Shown here in pieces: positions 15,411-24,117 of a stretch of 64,000 nt of DNA. Below the pieces are notes generated by a model that saw only the letters and a program-made list of their open reading frames with translations, made no database searches and was not told the DNA's origin. A program made the translations under genes and the position numbers. The stretch spans positions 1 through 64,000 of the forward strand of contig NZ_QJTC01000011.1 in NCBI RefSeq assembly GCF_003217575.1, written 5' to 3'. The stretch's first letter is position 1, and each line of letters starts with the position of its first letter. The stretch comes from Xylophilus ampelinus (lineage in GTDB: Bacteria; Pseudomonadota; Gammaproteobacteria; Burkholderiales; Burkholderiaceae_C).

Positions 15411-16477
15411 CTGAGGCTCCTGGGGCTGTGAATGTCGATGCGATCGCTCGCACCGTTCTGGGATAACCCGAGGTCGGAGTCCTTCAACTCCTCGACGGGC
15501 GCTTGGGTCAATGACAAGTGCTTGGTGCCGTCACGCGTCTGCACATAAGTGATGCCATGGGACTCCAGCATCGCGCCTACGGGTGTGCGCGGCTGCGGTG
15601 GCAGGTCGGTCACCTGCACGCGAATCGTGCGCACCAGTGGCGCCAGATCCGCAGCAATGCGATTGGCCGCAACGCGCAGCCGGTCCACGCCTACCGCGGC
15701 ACCTTCTATGACGAATTCGCCGCCTGCGACATGGCGCACCGACACGCGCGGCTCATCCAATGCCTCGACGATGCTCTGTGCGATGTCGGTGGCCGCCGCG
15801 TACCGGCGCATCACCATGCCGCGAGGCAGTGCGTCCAGCGCGGCATTCATCTGGGCCACCTCGGTCGGCGTCGCAAGCAGTCCTTCGACCATCGCACCAT
15901 CGGCCTGCGCACGCACGACCAAGCCCTGCAACCCGGCCGCCGTCACCGCCTTTTGTGTTTGCGCCACCGGGGACAGCGGCGGCACGCGGGCGGCGGCGTC
16001 GTTGGCCACCCCGGAGACCACCACGACGAAGACGACCACCGCCACAGCGGCACCGGCGGTAGCGCCCCAGACAAGCCACCGGCGCGCAGGTTGGGGCGCA
16101 CCGACAGGCGTCGTCGCGTTGGGCTGCAGGGCCTCGGTGACAGCAGAGGTCTCGGTGACCGGACGAAGCAGCCGACCCAGGAGTTCGAGATCGGAGGGCC
16201 AGCCGCATGCATCCGCCGGACCGACGCACAAGACCGTGTCGTCGAACCGGCGAGGCACCAGGTCGATCGCGGCTTCGCCGGTCGCGGCGTCGGCGAATGA
16301 CCAATGGGCGCTGTACACGAGATCCGCTCCTTGAAGGATATTCAGGACCAACGGGGCGCCGGTCCAGTCCAGCAGCCGAATGTCCGCATCGTTCTCTGCG
16401 GAAATAACGTGCCTGCCTGCCTGCAAGACTAAGTCGGTGCCGGCATGACGCCCGGTCAGGACGCGAAGCCGGTTCAT
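15407..16477 (-). CDS. hrpD5: HrpD5/HrcD, T3SS inner-membrane ring protein (SctD)
   Basis: A 356-residue SctD-type protein. The N-terminal 100 residues form an FHA-like cytoplasmic domain (LRVLTGRHAGTDLVLQAGRH, then SAENDADIRLLDW). One membrane span (WLVWGATAGAAVAVVVFVVV) at about residues 134-155 leads to periplasmic ring-building repeats (RVSVRHVAGGEFVIEGAAVG). This is the HrpD5 (Xanthomonas) / HrpW (Ralstonia) position. It overlaps hrcC by four bases at its start and the hrpD6-like gene by four at its end. Confidence 0.87.
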   Translation of the reverse strand: MNRLRVLTGRHAGTDLVLQAGRHVISAENDADIRLLDWTGAPLVLNILQGADLVYSAHWSFADAATGEAAIDLVPRRFDDTVLCVGPADACGWPSDLELLGRLLRPVTETSAVTEALQPNATTPVGAPQPARRWLVWGATAGAAVAVVVFVVVVSGVANDAAARVPPLSPVAQTQKAVTAAGLQGLVVRAQADGAMVEGLLATPTEVAQMNAALDALPRGMVMRRYAAATDIAQSIVEALDEPRVSVRHVAGGEFVIEGAAVGVDRLRVAANRIAADLAPLVRTIRVQVTDLPPQPRTPVGAMLESHGITYVQTRDGTKHLSLTQAPVEELKDSDLGLSQNGASDRIDIHSPRSLR

Positions 16478-18489
16478 GATTTGCGAACTCCGGCACCGGA
16501 TTTGCTGCCACCGCTGCCCCCTTCGCGCAGACCGTAGCTGGCAGGATCGGCCAGCCGATCCACCAGCGGCCGAACCGGGTCGCGCGGGACCAGGGGTACC
16601 GGCTCGTCACGGCCGCCGGAGGGCGTTACCTGCAGGCCCGGCAGCGCTGCTGCGTCCGGAGCCGTCATGGACGGCGCAGGCACTACCCCCGGCGTCGACG
16701 GCGCTACCGCCGCGACCGTCGGCGCTACCGGCATCATCACCAGCGGCGTTAGCAAGAACATGCGCTCGGACCGCGCGAGATGCTTTTGCCTCTGCCGGAA
16801 CACAGCACCGAGCAACGGGATGTCCTTGAGCAGCGGCACACCGGTCTCCCCCGTGATCTCGCTGTCCACTGTGATGCCGCCGATCAGCAAACTCTGACCT
16901 TCCAGCACGCGCGCCTCGGTGCGTATCTCGGTGCGTTTGACTACCGGTACTTGGTCCACGCTGGTCGACTGGAAACTCCCGTCCTCGATAAGGATGGAGA
17001 GCTTGATAGATGCCGGCTGGCCGTTAGCGCCCGGAGTCACCTGCGGCGTGACCTGCATCGTCGTGCCGGCCTCGACCTGGAACAGCTTGACGTCCAGGTT
17101 GCCGGCCACACGGACGCTGGCGATCCGTTTGTCGGCCATCACCGCCGGCCGGTTGGCCTCGCCCAGCACACGCGGCTTGGAGATCACACGCGCCCGGCCT
17201 TCGCCGGCCAGCGCCTGCACCCGTGCCATCAGGGAACGGCCGGCGTCCGTCAGCACCGTGGCCACCGTGAAAGGCTGCGTCGAGGTGCCGCTGCCTGTGA
17301 CGGAATCTCCACCCGACGGCCCGCTCACCGAGAACTGACCCCGCGTTCCCTGCACGGACCAGTCGACGCCCAGGGCCGACAGGTTGTCGGTGCTGACGTC
17401 GATGACGGTCGCTTCCAGTTCCACCTGCATCGAGAGAACATCCAGGGTGCGGATCAGGGTGCCGATCTCCTCCATGCGCTGCGCCTTTGCATACACGATG
17501 ACGGAATTGCTGTTCTCGTCAGCCTCGAATACCGGTGCCTCGTCGTCGGTGTCCCCGTCAAGCGGGCTGCGCACCGCGCGTGGTGCGGGCGTTGCACCCG
17601 ATCCGTCGGAAGGTGGCTGGTCGCCGGAGTTGCCCTGCAGGGAGGACAGGAAGCCGCCCTGGCGCTGCATGGCGCCGTACATCTGCTGCATGGAGCGCGT
17701 GGTCGGCGCGACCGATCGGGCTGCATTCTTCTGCGCGTTTGCCAGCGCACTGGCCGGGTCCTGGCGGGCGGCACCAGAGCCGAAAACCGAGCGCAGGGTC
17801 GACACGATGCCGTGCACCTGCACGCTGCCCATGGAACGGTCCGCGGCCGAGACATGGGACAAGGGGAACACGCGAATGACACGCCGGTTCTGCTCAATGG
17901 CTCCGACGTCCAGCGACTCCACCGCCAAGCCCACCAGTTCTACATGGCGCGGCGGTCCGTAAACCAGCAGCGTGCTGTTGGTGGAATCCCAACGGATCGG
18001 GAAGCGATCGCTGGCAAGACGCAGTGAGTCCAGCAGTTGAACCACCTGGCGGCGCTGGTAGCCTTTGAGCCGGAAGATGCGGCTCTGGATGGCGTTGGCC
18101 GGATAGAAGTAGTAGGCGGTGCCGTCGAAGTACCAGATCAGCGCATACGCCTTGCATAGACCATCCAGGAACTGGCGGGCGCCGGTATCGAAGTTGCCGC
18201 TCACCACGCCTTCCACCCGCTGATCGACGACCGCCGGGAATCCCTGGGAGGATGCGAAGTCATTGAGCACGTCGGCCAAGCGCTTGCTGTCGGCCCGATA
18301 GACGAACCGCTGGTTGCCCGGACCGTCTCGACCTGCCGCTGTGCTGATCGGTACTCCGCCGCCTGCCGTGGAGCCCCCTCCAGGCTGCGACCATGCCGGT
18401 GGAATCGCCGCCAGTACGGTGGCCAGAGTCGTCAGGCATACGATGCACCGCAGGCCTGGCAGCTGAGGCGGGCGGGGAATGAACTTCAT
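16474..18489 (-). CDS. hrcC: HrcC, T3SS outer-membrane secretin (SctC)
   Basis: A 671-residue secretin. A signal peptide with hydrophobic core (LRCIVCLTTLATVLAAIPPAW) is followed by ring-building N-domains (LADVLNDFASSQGFPAVVDQ) and the C-terminal secretin barrel (VEAGTTMQVTPQVTPG, then ILIEDGSFQS, VLEGQSLLIGG, TGVPLLKDIPLLGAVFRQRQ). A Ser/Gly-rich insert near residue 270 and a Pro-rich C-terminal tail of about 90 residues are additional. It forms the outer-membrane channel. The ATG overlaps the stop of the upstream AraC-type regulator gene by four bases, the hrpB-hrcC order of Ralstonia. Confidence 0.95.
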   Translation of the reverse strand: MKFIPRPPQLPGLRCIVCLTTLATVLAAIPPAWSQPGGGSTAGGGVPISTAAGRDGPGNQRFVYRADSKRLADVLNDFASSQGFPAVVDQRVEGVVSGNFDTGARQFLDGLCKAYALIWYFDGTAYYFYPANAIQSRIFRLKGYQRRQVVQLLDSLRLASDRFPIRWDSTNSTLLVYGPPRHVELVGLAVESLDVGAIEQNRRVIRVFPLSHVSAADRSMGSVQVHGIVSTLRSVFGSGAARQDPASALANAQKNAARSVAPTTRSMQQMYGAMQRQGGFLSSLQGNSGDQPPSDGSGATPAPRAVRSPLDGDTDDEAPVFEADENSNSVIVYAKAQRMEEIGTLIRTLDVLSMQVELEATVIDVSTDNLSALGVDWSVQGTRGQFSVSGPSGGDSVTGSGTSTQPFTVATVLTDAGRSLMARVQALAGEGRARVISKPRVLGEANRPAVMADKRIASVRVAGNLDVKLFQVEAGTTMQVTPQVTPGANGQPASIKLSILIEDGSFQSTSVDQVPVVKRTEIRTEARVLEGQSLLIGGITVDSEITGETGVPLLKDIPLLGAVFRQRQKHLARSERMFLLTPLVMMPVAPTVAAVAPSTPGVVPAPSMTAPDAAALPGLQVTPSGGRDEPVPLVPRDPVRPLVDRLADPASYGLREGGSGGSKSGAGVRKS

Positions 18490-19946
18490 GCCTTGGTCCG
18501 GTTGCCGCCCGATTTTCCGTGCAGTGTCTCGAAGGGGGTTTCCGCGAACTGCTCACGATAGTTCTGCGCCAGCGTGGAGCGGCTGTTTACGCCCCAGCGC
18601 CCCGCTACGTCCAGAATGCTGACTGGGGAACCACTGGCGCTGGTGGACTGCAGTTCGGAACGGATGCGCTCCATGCGGCGCCTGCGGATGAACTCCGCAG
18701 GCGTCAGTCCCAGATGCGCCCGGAAAGCCAGCTGCAGCGACCGCTCGGTTACGCCTGCGCGGGCGGCCACGTGCCGAACCGATAGGTCGGTGTCCGACAG
18801 GTGCTCCAAAATGAACTGATAGGCCCCCCGGTAGCGCAGCGGCAGGCGCAGGCGAACCGCATCGCCGCCTTCCGTATCACCCTCGGCCGGGTTGGACAGC
18901 AAGGCTTGGTTGAAGTCCCGCTTCAGCACATAGAAGGCCTGTTCCACATGCTGCTTGTAGGCTGCCAGCGAATCGCCCATGCGGCCCTGTGTCTGCAGCA
19001 ACTTGGAGCGGCAGTATTGAAGATCCATCGAGTAACGGCTCTGCCGGACCTGCGAGTCGTTGTGGGTCAGGGTACTGAGCATGCCGAACGCCGCGTGGGT
19101 AGCGCCTCCCGCCATCAGCGCCATTGCGCTTTCGATGCGGGCATTGGGTTCGAGCCCTGCTAGGCGGCGGTCCTTAAGCCAGGCCAGGCATTCCGACAAA
19201 CGGCCGTCATCACCCGCACCGCTGGCCGAAGTGATCATCATCTGCAGGTGCTGCAACCGATGCGCCACCAGTCCCATGTCGCCCAGGGAACGTTCCTGCT
19301 CAGCCAGTTGGCGTCGTAGCGCAGCCGGAGCCGGCATAGGGCCGGAGCGCTCGCGGAAGCTCGTGGCCAATGCGTGGTCCGCCAGTTCGTCGGAACGCCG
19401 GGCCAGTTGCATGGCAACCAGCTCCAGGCGATGGCATTCCACTACCTGCCCCATCGCTCTCCAGTCATGCGCGAGGCACAGGTTGGCTGCACCGGCCACC
19501 AACGCAGCAGCCCGCCGGCATTCACCCAGAACCTGAAGCGCATCGGCTTGGCAGTTCATGGCTTCCACCACCAGGTCAGCCGACGCTGCGGCATCGTCGA
19601 CCACTGAGCGGAAGCATTCGATCGCCCGACCGGGCCGGTTCAAGCTCAGGAAGGTCCAGCCCTGGTCCAGCGAAGAGCACCAGCGCAGCCACTGGCGCGA
19701 GACACGTCCATAGAGCTTGCGGACGTCTTGCAGCATCTCCTGTGCTTCCTGCTCGCGCCCGAGGGCAAGCAAAGTGCGCGCCACCATCTGCACACGCAGG
19801 GAGCGCTTCTGGTCATCGCCGTCGGTGGTTTGCCGCCGCATGCCGATGTGGGCGGCCTCCTCCAGGTGACCGCGCAGGACGCGCGTTGCGATGTCCGGGT
19901 CTGCTTCGTGGCAGCGAAGCACGCTCAAGGCCAAAGGGATTTGCAT
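18486..19946 (-). CDS. hrpB: HrpB/HrpX-type AraC-family master regulator (copy 1)
   Basis: A 486-residue transcription activator. The C-terminal 100 residues hold the AraC DNA-binding domain with two helix-turn-helices (LSVRHVAARAGVTERSLQLA, LGLTPAEFIRRRRMERIRSE). The N-terminal 350 residues are TPR-like helices (GRAIECFRSVVDD, ADALQVLGECRRAAALV), as in HrpB of Ralstonia and HrpX of Xanthomonas, which activate PIP-box promoters. It is the first gene of the long hrp operon, translationally coupled to hrcC. The start at 19946 is preceded by GGAGG. It is divergent from hrcU. A second paralogue lies at 30824-32284. Confidence 0.92.
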   Translation of the reverse strand: MQIPLALSVLRCHEADPDIATRVLRGHLEEAAHIGMRRQTTDGDDQKRSLRVQMVARTLLALGREQEAQEMLQDVRKLYGRVSRQWLRWCSSLDQGWTFLSLNRPGRAIECFRSVVDDAAASADLVVEAMNCQADALQVLGECRRAAALVAGAANLCLAHDWRAMGQVVECHRLELVAMQLARRSDELADHALATSFRERSGPMPAPAALRRQLAEQERSLGDMGLVAHRLQHLQMMITSASGAGDDGRLSECLAWLKDRRLAGLEPNARIESAMALMAGGATHAAFGMLSTLTHNDSQVRQSRYSMDLQYCRSKLLQTQGRMGDSLAAYKQHVEQAFYVLKRDFNQALLSNPAEGDTEGGDAVRLRLPLRYRGAYQFILEHLSDTDLSVRHVAARAGVTERSLQLAFRAHLGLTPAEFIRRRRMERIRSELQSTSASGSPVSILDVAGRWGVNSRSTLAQNYREQFAETPFETLHGKSGGNRTKA

Positions 19947-20003
19947 CGGATGTTTCCTCCGCCTTTATTTCACCGTCGGGGTCAGCGGCCGCCTCGTGCT
20001 ACC

Positions 20004-20028
20004 GCGAAGCCATGTGCAGTAATGCGAT
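20004..20028 (-). promoter_or_regulatory. Imperfect PIP-like box before the regulator-hrcC operon
   Basis: Minus-strand reading gives ATCGC-N15-TTCGC, one mismatch from the PIP consensus, 58 bases upstream of the regulator start. Spacing is exact but the first half-site is degenerate and no convincing -10 was seen, so it may be a chance match or a weak autoregulatory site. Confidence 0.3.
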
Positions 20029-20032
20029 GGAA

Positions 20033-20093
20033 TTCGCACCGTGGGCCACCGCTTCGGCCTCGCGCGCTTGATCATTGCCGAGGCTTCTAGATT
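20033..20093 (+). promoter_or_regulatory. PIP box and -10 of the hrcU operon
   Basis: TTCGC-N15-TTCGG at 20033-20057 is a perfect PIP box. A -10 like TAGATT at 20088-20093 starts 30 bases after the box, the spacing expected for HrpX/HrpB-dependent promoters. The hrcU start lies 66 bases further on. Confidence 0.9.
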
Positions 20094-20159
20094 CGCTCAG
20101 CGTGATCGTGGCGCCACATGCAGTGCTACCTCGAAAGCGACATTTGCAGGAGGCGGGCC

Positions 20160-21266
20160 ATGTCCGACGAAAAGACCGAAAAGCCCACACCCAAGAAGCT
20201 TCGTGATGCCAAGAGGAAGGGTCAACACTCCAAGAGCCAGGATGTGACCGCCGCCATCGTGCTGGGGGCCATGACCGCGTGCCTGAGCGTTGCAGGCAGC
20301 ATGACTGCGGAACGGCTGATCGCGGTGGTCTCGCGCCTTCTGGAAGACCTGGGACGAGTGCGTGCCTCCACCGACCTCATGCCGATGCTCGCGCCCATGG
20401 TCGGCGACGGCCTGCTATGCCTGCTGCCCTTCATCTTCACCGCGATGCTCGCGGGTCTGGCCGGTTCTGCGGTCCAGGTGGGGCTCAATATCTCGATGGA
20501 GCCGGTCTCGCCCAAGTTCGACAAGCTCAACCCGGCCCAGGGCCTGAAGAAGATTTTTTCGCTGAAGTCTGTGATCGAGTTCGTCAAGACGCTGGTGAAG
20601 GTTTTGGCCATGGGCGCGGTGCTGTGGAAGGTCATCCTCGGCCTGATGCCGGCGCTGATGAGTTCGGCCTATCTGCCGGTGGCCTCTATCGCGGTGGCGG
20701 GCTGGAACGCGGTGATACACCTCGTCTTCGGCGGTCTGTTGCTGTTCCTGGTCGTGGGTCCGCTGGACTTCGGCTTGCAAAAGTACCAGTTCCTCAAGGA
20801 CCAGCGCATGTCCAAGGACGAGGTCAAGCGCGAGCACAAGGAATCCGAAGGTGATCCCCAGCTCAAGGGCAAGCGCAAGCAGATCGCCCGCGAGATGGCG
20901 ACTTCGGCACCGAAGGACACGGTGCCCGGGGCTTCGGTAGTGGTCACCAACCCTACGCACTACGCGGTAGCGCTACGATATTCACCGGGAGACGGCCCTT
21001 TTGATGCGCCGGTACCCATCGTGGTGGCCAAGGGCATCGACGAAAGGGCTGCGGTGATCCGGCGGCTGGCGGAGGAGCATGGTGTTCCGCTCGTCGCCGA
21101 CCCGCCATTGGCACGCATGCTCTACACCCTCCCCTTGCAGGAACCGATCCCGGAGCAAATGTTCGAAACGGTGGCCGCCATCCTGCGCTGGGTAGCTATG
21201 GTGAGGGCAGCCGGGGGCGGCCCTGCGCCGGACCAGCGGGACCGGGGGGGGGTATCGTGGCACTGA
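20160..21266 (+). CDS. hrcU: HrcU, T3SS export switch protein (SctU/FlhB family)
   Basis: A 368-residue inner-membrane protein. The N-terminus MSDEKTEKPTPKKLRDAKRK is the classic FlhB/YscU start, and AGGAGG precedes the ATG at 20160; the upstream in-frame ATG at 20118 lacks this. Four hydrophobic segments are followed by the cytoplasmic autocleavage motif NPTH at residues 264-267. Self-cleavage there changes substrate preference from early (HrpB2, pilin) to late (effectors) together with HpaP. The C-terminus ends within a run of nine G and overlaps the hrcV start by ten bases. Confidence 0.96.
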   Translation: MSDEKTEKPTPKKLRDAKRKGQHSKSQDVTAAIVLGAMTACLSVAGSMTAERLIAVVSRLLEDLGRVRASTDLMPMLAPMVGDGLLCLLPFIFTAMLAGLAGSAVQVGLNISMEPVSPKFDKLNPAQGLKKIFSLKSVIEFVKTLVKVLAMGAVLWKVILGLMPALMSSAYLPVASIAVAGWNAVIHLVFGGLLLFLVVGPLDFGLQKYQFLKDQRMSKDEVKREHKESEGDPQLKGKRKQIAREMATSAPKDTVPGASVVVTNPTHYAVALRYSPGDGPFDAPVPIVVAKGIDERAAVIRRLAEEHGVPLVADPPLARMLYTLPLQEPIPEQMFETVAAILRWVAMVRAAGGGPAPDQRDRGGVSWH

Positions 21267-23311
21267 AGCTCGGTGTCGGTATCGGCAATGACCTGGCGAT
21301 GGCGGGCCTCGTGGTCGCCATCGTCAGCCTGATGATCCTTCCGCTTCCTACCTTCGCGATCGATTCCCTGCTGGCGGTCAATATCTCCGTCAGCGTGCTT
21401 CTGCTGATGACGACACTGTTCATTCCGAACGCGATAGCGTTGTCTACCTTTCCATCGCTGCTGCTCTTCACCACGCTGTTCCGGCTGTCGCTGAACATTG
21501 CTTCCACCAAGTCCATCCTGCTCCATGCAGATGCTGGCCATGTGATTGAAACCTTCGGCGAACTGGTGGTAGGGGGCAATCTGGTGGTGGGCATCGTGAT
21601 CTTCCTGATCATCACCATCGTGCAGTTCATCGTGATCTCCAAGGGATCGGAACGCGTGGCCGAGGTCGGCGCACGTTTCACGCTGGACGCGATGCCTGGC
21701 AAACAGATGAGCATCGACGCCGACCTACGCGCCGGGCTGCTGACCGGCGAGGAGGCGCGCAAGAAGCGGGCCTTGCTGGCCATGGAAAGCCAGATGCACG
21801 GCGGCATGGATGGGGCGATGAAGTTCGTCAAGGGTGACACCATCGCGGGCCTGATCATCACGCTGGTCAACCTCGTGGCAGGCATCATCGTCGGCGTGCT
21901 GTACCACAACATGACAGCCGGTGAGGCGGCCAATCGCTTCGCGGTATTGTCTATCGGCGACGCCATGGTGTCGCAGATCGCCTCACTGTTCATCTGCGTG
22001 GCTGCCGGCGTGCTGATCACCCGTGTGGCCGATGACGGCGAAAAGAAGCCGCGATCGCTCGGCCAGGAGGTCGGTGCCCAGATCACAGGCAACGCCCGGG
22101 CCATGTTTCTTGCAGGCGCGCTGGTGCTGGCCTTTGCGGCCGTTCCGGGCTTTCCGGTGCTGCAGTTCCTGGCGATCTCGACCGGGCTCGGTGCGGCGGG
22201 TTGGGTGCTCGACAAGCGGCGCCGCAAGCAGGAGCAAGTGGCGATCTCCAAGCCGATCGGCGCACTGCAGCGGGACGGCGCCAAGGGCGAGCCTCCCTCC
22301 ATTCGGCAGGAACCTCCCCTGTTCGCAAAGCCGCTGGCGGTGCGCATGTCGCGTCAGTTAGGCATGCTGCTGGAGGCGGACGCCCTGGACGAGGCCATCA
22401 CCACCGAACGCCAGCGGCTGCAGGAGGAACTGGGCCTACCCTTTCCCGGGATTGCCATGTGGGTGACCCACAACCTCGAAGCGCTTGAGTTCGATGTGCT
22501 ACTCAACGATGTTCCCACGCGCGAAGTGAAACTGCCCGGTCGCATGATGCTGCTCATGGACCCCGATTCGCCCCTGGCCCAGCGCGCCGAACGCCACGGT
22601 CCGGTGCTCGACCAGCCCGAGTCCCTTTGGATCAAGGACGGTGCTTTGCCCGAGGCGGATCGGCGCACGGTGCTCAGCATCGAGAACGTCATCGCGCGGC
22701 ATGTGACCGGGGCGCTTCGGCAGCACGCCCACATGTTTATGGGCGTGCAGGAGGTGCAGTGGGTGATGGAAAGGGTCTCGGCCGAATACCCGGGACTTGT
22801 AACCGAGGTGCAGAAAATCCTGCCGGCCCAGCGCATCGCCGAAGTGCTGCGTCGACTGCTGGAGGAGCAGGTGCCGGTGCGTAACGTGCGCACCATCCTG
22901 GAGGGCCTGATCGCCTGGGGCCCCAAGGAAAAGGACATGCTGCTGTTGACCGAGTACATCCGCGCCGACCTGGGCCGCTACCTCGCCTTCGAGGCGGCAG
23001 GCGGAGGCAGCGTGGTGCAGGCCATCTTGATGGAACCGGACGCGGAGCAATTGATCCGGCAGTCCATCAAGTCCACGCCGGCTGGCAACTATTTGGCCAT
23101 CGCCCCGGAGGCTTCAGCCATGCTGTCTGACCAGATCGCCCAGCTCGCGGGTGACCAGGCACGCAAGGGTGTGGCAGTGGTCACCTCCATGGATATCCGT
23201 CGCTATGTGCGCAAGATGATCGAGGTCCGCCTGTCATGGCTGCGGGTCTATTCCTTCCAGGAACTGGGCAACACCATCGAACTCCGGCCGATCGGTCGGG
23301 TAGTGGTCTGA
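21257..23311 (+). CDS. hrcV: HrcV, T3SS major export gate protein (SctV/FlhA family)
   Basis: A 684-residue export gate protein. Seven or eight hydrophobic segments fill the first 330 residues (AGLVVAIVSLMILPLPTFA, TLFRLSLNIASTKSILL, VVGIVIFLIITIVQFIVIS) with the FHIPEP-type signature region SERVAEVGARFTLDAMPGKQ. The C-terminal cytoplasmic domain forms the nonameric ring that receives substrate-chaperone complexes. The start is GTG at 21257 in the end of hrcU, preceded by a G-rich stretch that overlaps the nine-G run. Length is normal. Confidence 0.96.
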   Translation: MALKLGVGIGNDLAMAGLVVAIVSLMILPLPTFAIDSLLAVNISVSVLLLMTTLFIPNAIALSTFPSLLLFTTLFRLSLNIASTKSILLHADAGHVIETFGELVVGGNLVVGIVIFLIITIVQFIVISKGSERVAEVGARFTLDAMPGKQMSIDADLRAGLLTGEEARKKRALLAMESQMHGGMDGAMKFVKGDTIAGLIITLVNLVAGIIVGVLYHNMTAGEAANRFAVLSIGDAMVSQIASLFICVAAGVLITRVADDGEKKPRSLGQEVGAQITGNARAMFLAGALVLAFAAVPGFPVLQFLAISTGLGAAGWVLDKRRRKQEQVAISKPIGALQRDGAKGEPPSIRQEPPLFAKPLAVRMSRQLGMLLEADALDEAITTERQRLQEELGLPFPGIAMWVTHNLEALEFDVLLNDVPTREVKLPGRMMLLMDPDSPLAQRAERHGPVLDQPESLWIKDGALPEADRRTVLSIENVIARHVTGALRQHAHMFMGVQEVQWVMERVSAEYPGLVTEVQKILPAQRIAEVLRRLLEEQVPVRNVRTILEGLIAWGPKEKDMLLLTEYIRADLGRYLAFEAAGGGSVVQAILMEPDAEQLIRQSIKSTPAGNYLAIAPEASAMLSDQIAQLAGDQARKGVAVVTSMDIRRYVRKMIEVRLSWLRVYSFQELGNTIELRPIGRVVV

Positions 23312-23324
23312 AACGGAGGCGACC

Positions 23325-24107
23325 ATGAGTCAGGAGATCGACCGCCTGCCACCCGAGGCGCGCAACACGACCAGCAATCCCGGCGGCCAAGGCGCCACGG
23401 CACTCATCGCACAGCTGTTTCGGCAGGTCCTGCGGCTGCCGCCGCGCAACGAGCGCAGTGGCAGCCGCGCGCTCTTTCCCGACAACGATCCAACTCTCGG
23501 GAATGTGCCAGATATGCGGTGGTGGTCATCGCCCGGTACCGATATCCGGGGCCGTGAGGCCGCGCTACCGCCCTCCTTTCCGAACGCGCCACAGGATACG
23601 TCCGGTGGACAGGAAGTGGCGACCCGTCCGGCCGGTCATGCGGAAGATGAGGCGGCGGACGTACAGCAACTTCGTGGCGTGGCTGCGCCGGGCTCAGTAG
23701 CGGGAGTGGACCGGCGGGCCGAAGGCCAGGGCCGTGTGGCGGGTGCCGCGGGCAAGGAAAACTTGGCTGACTACTCCGGCCCTGCACCGGCGCAGGCGGC
23801 TCCGGACATCCAGGCCCGCCACCAGGCAGCCGGCGACGCCCTGGAGAAGCTCGCACGCCATCTGCACCGCCTGTGCGAGCGCGGCGGTGCCATCTCCCAG
23901 CACTGGAGCGCCACCTTGCACCTGGACGCCCAGGCCCTGCCGGACACACAGCTCCGCATCCAGGCCTCGCAAAGTTGGATCAGGCTTCGTTTTTCCACGC
24001 AGTCGGCCGACAGCATCCGCTTAATTTCCGACCACACGCCCGCGCTGCGCAGCACCCTGGAGCAAACGCTGGACATGAAGCATCACGTCGACATCGATTT
24101 CGAATGA
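23325..24107 (+). CDS. hpaP: HpaP/HrpP, T3SS substrate-specificity switch protein (SctP-like)
   Basis: A 260-residue protein between hrcV and hrcQ, the position of hrpP in Ralstonia and of hpaP/hpaC in Xanthomonas. The first 150 residues are polar and poorly structured (Pro/Gly/Arg-rich). The C-terminal 100 residues are compact (LEKLARHLHRLCERGGAI, WSATLHLDAQALPDTQLRI, DSIRLISDHTPALRSTL), the part that contacts HrcU in characterised HpaC proteins. It has a GGAGG site before its ATG. Family assignment rests on place, length and this domain layout. Confidence 0.82.
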   Translation: MSQEIDRLPPEARNTTSNPGGQGATALIAQLFRQVLRLPPRNERSGSRALFPDNDPTLGNVPDMRWWSSPGTDIRGREAALPPSFPNAPQDTSGGQEVATRPAGHAEDEAADVQQLRGVAAPGSVAGVDRRAEGQGRVAGAAGKENLADYSGPAPAQAAPDIQARHQAAGDALEKLARHLHRLCERGGAISQHWSATLHLDAQALPDTQLRIQASQSWIRLRFSTQSADSIRLISDHTPALRSTLEQTLDMKHHVDIDFE

Positions 24108-24117
24108 ACTCACTTCC

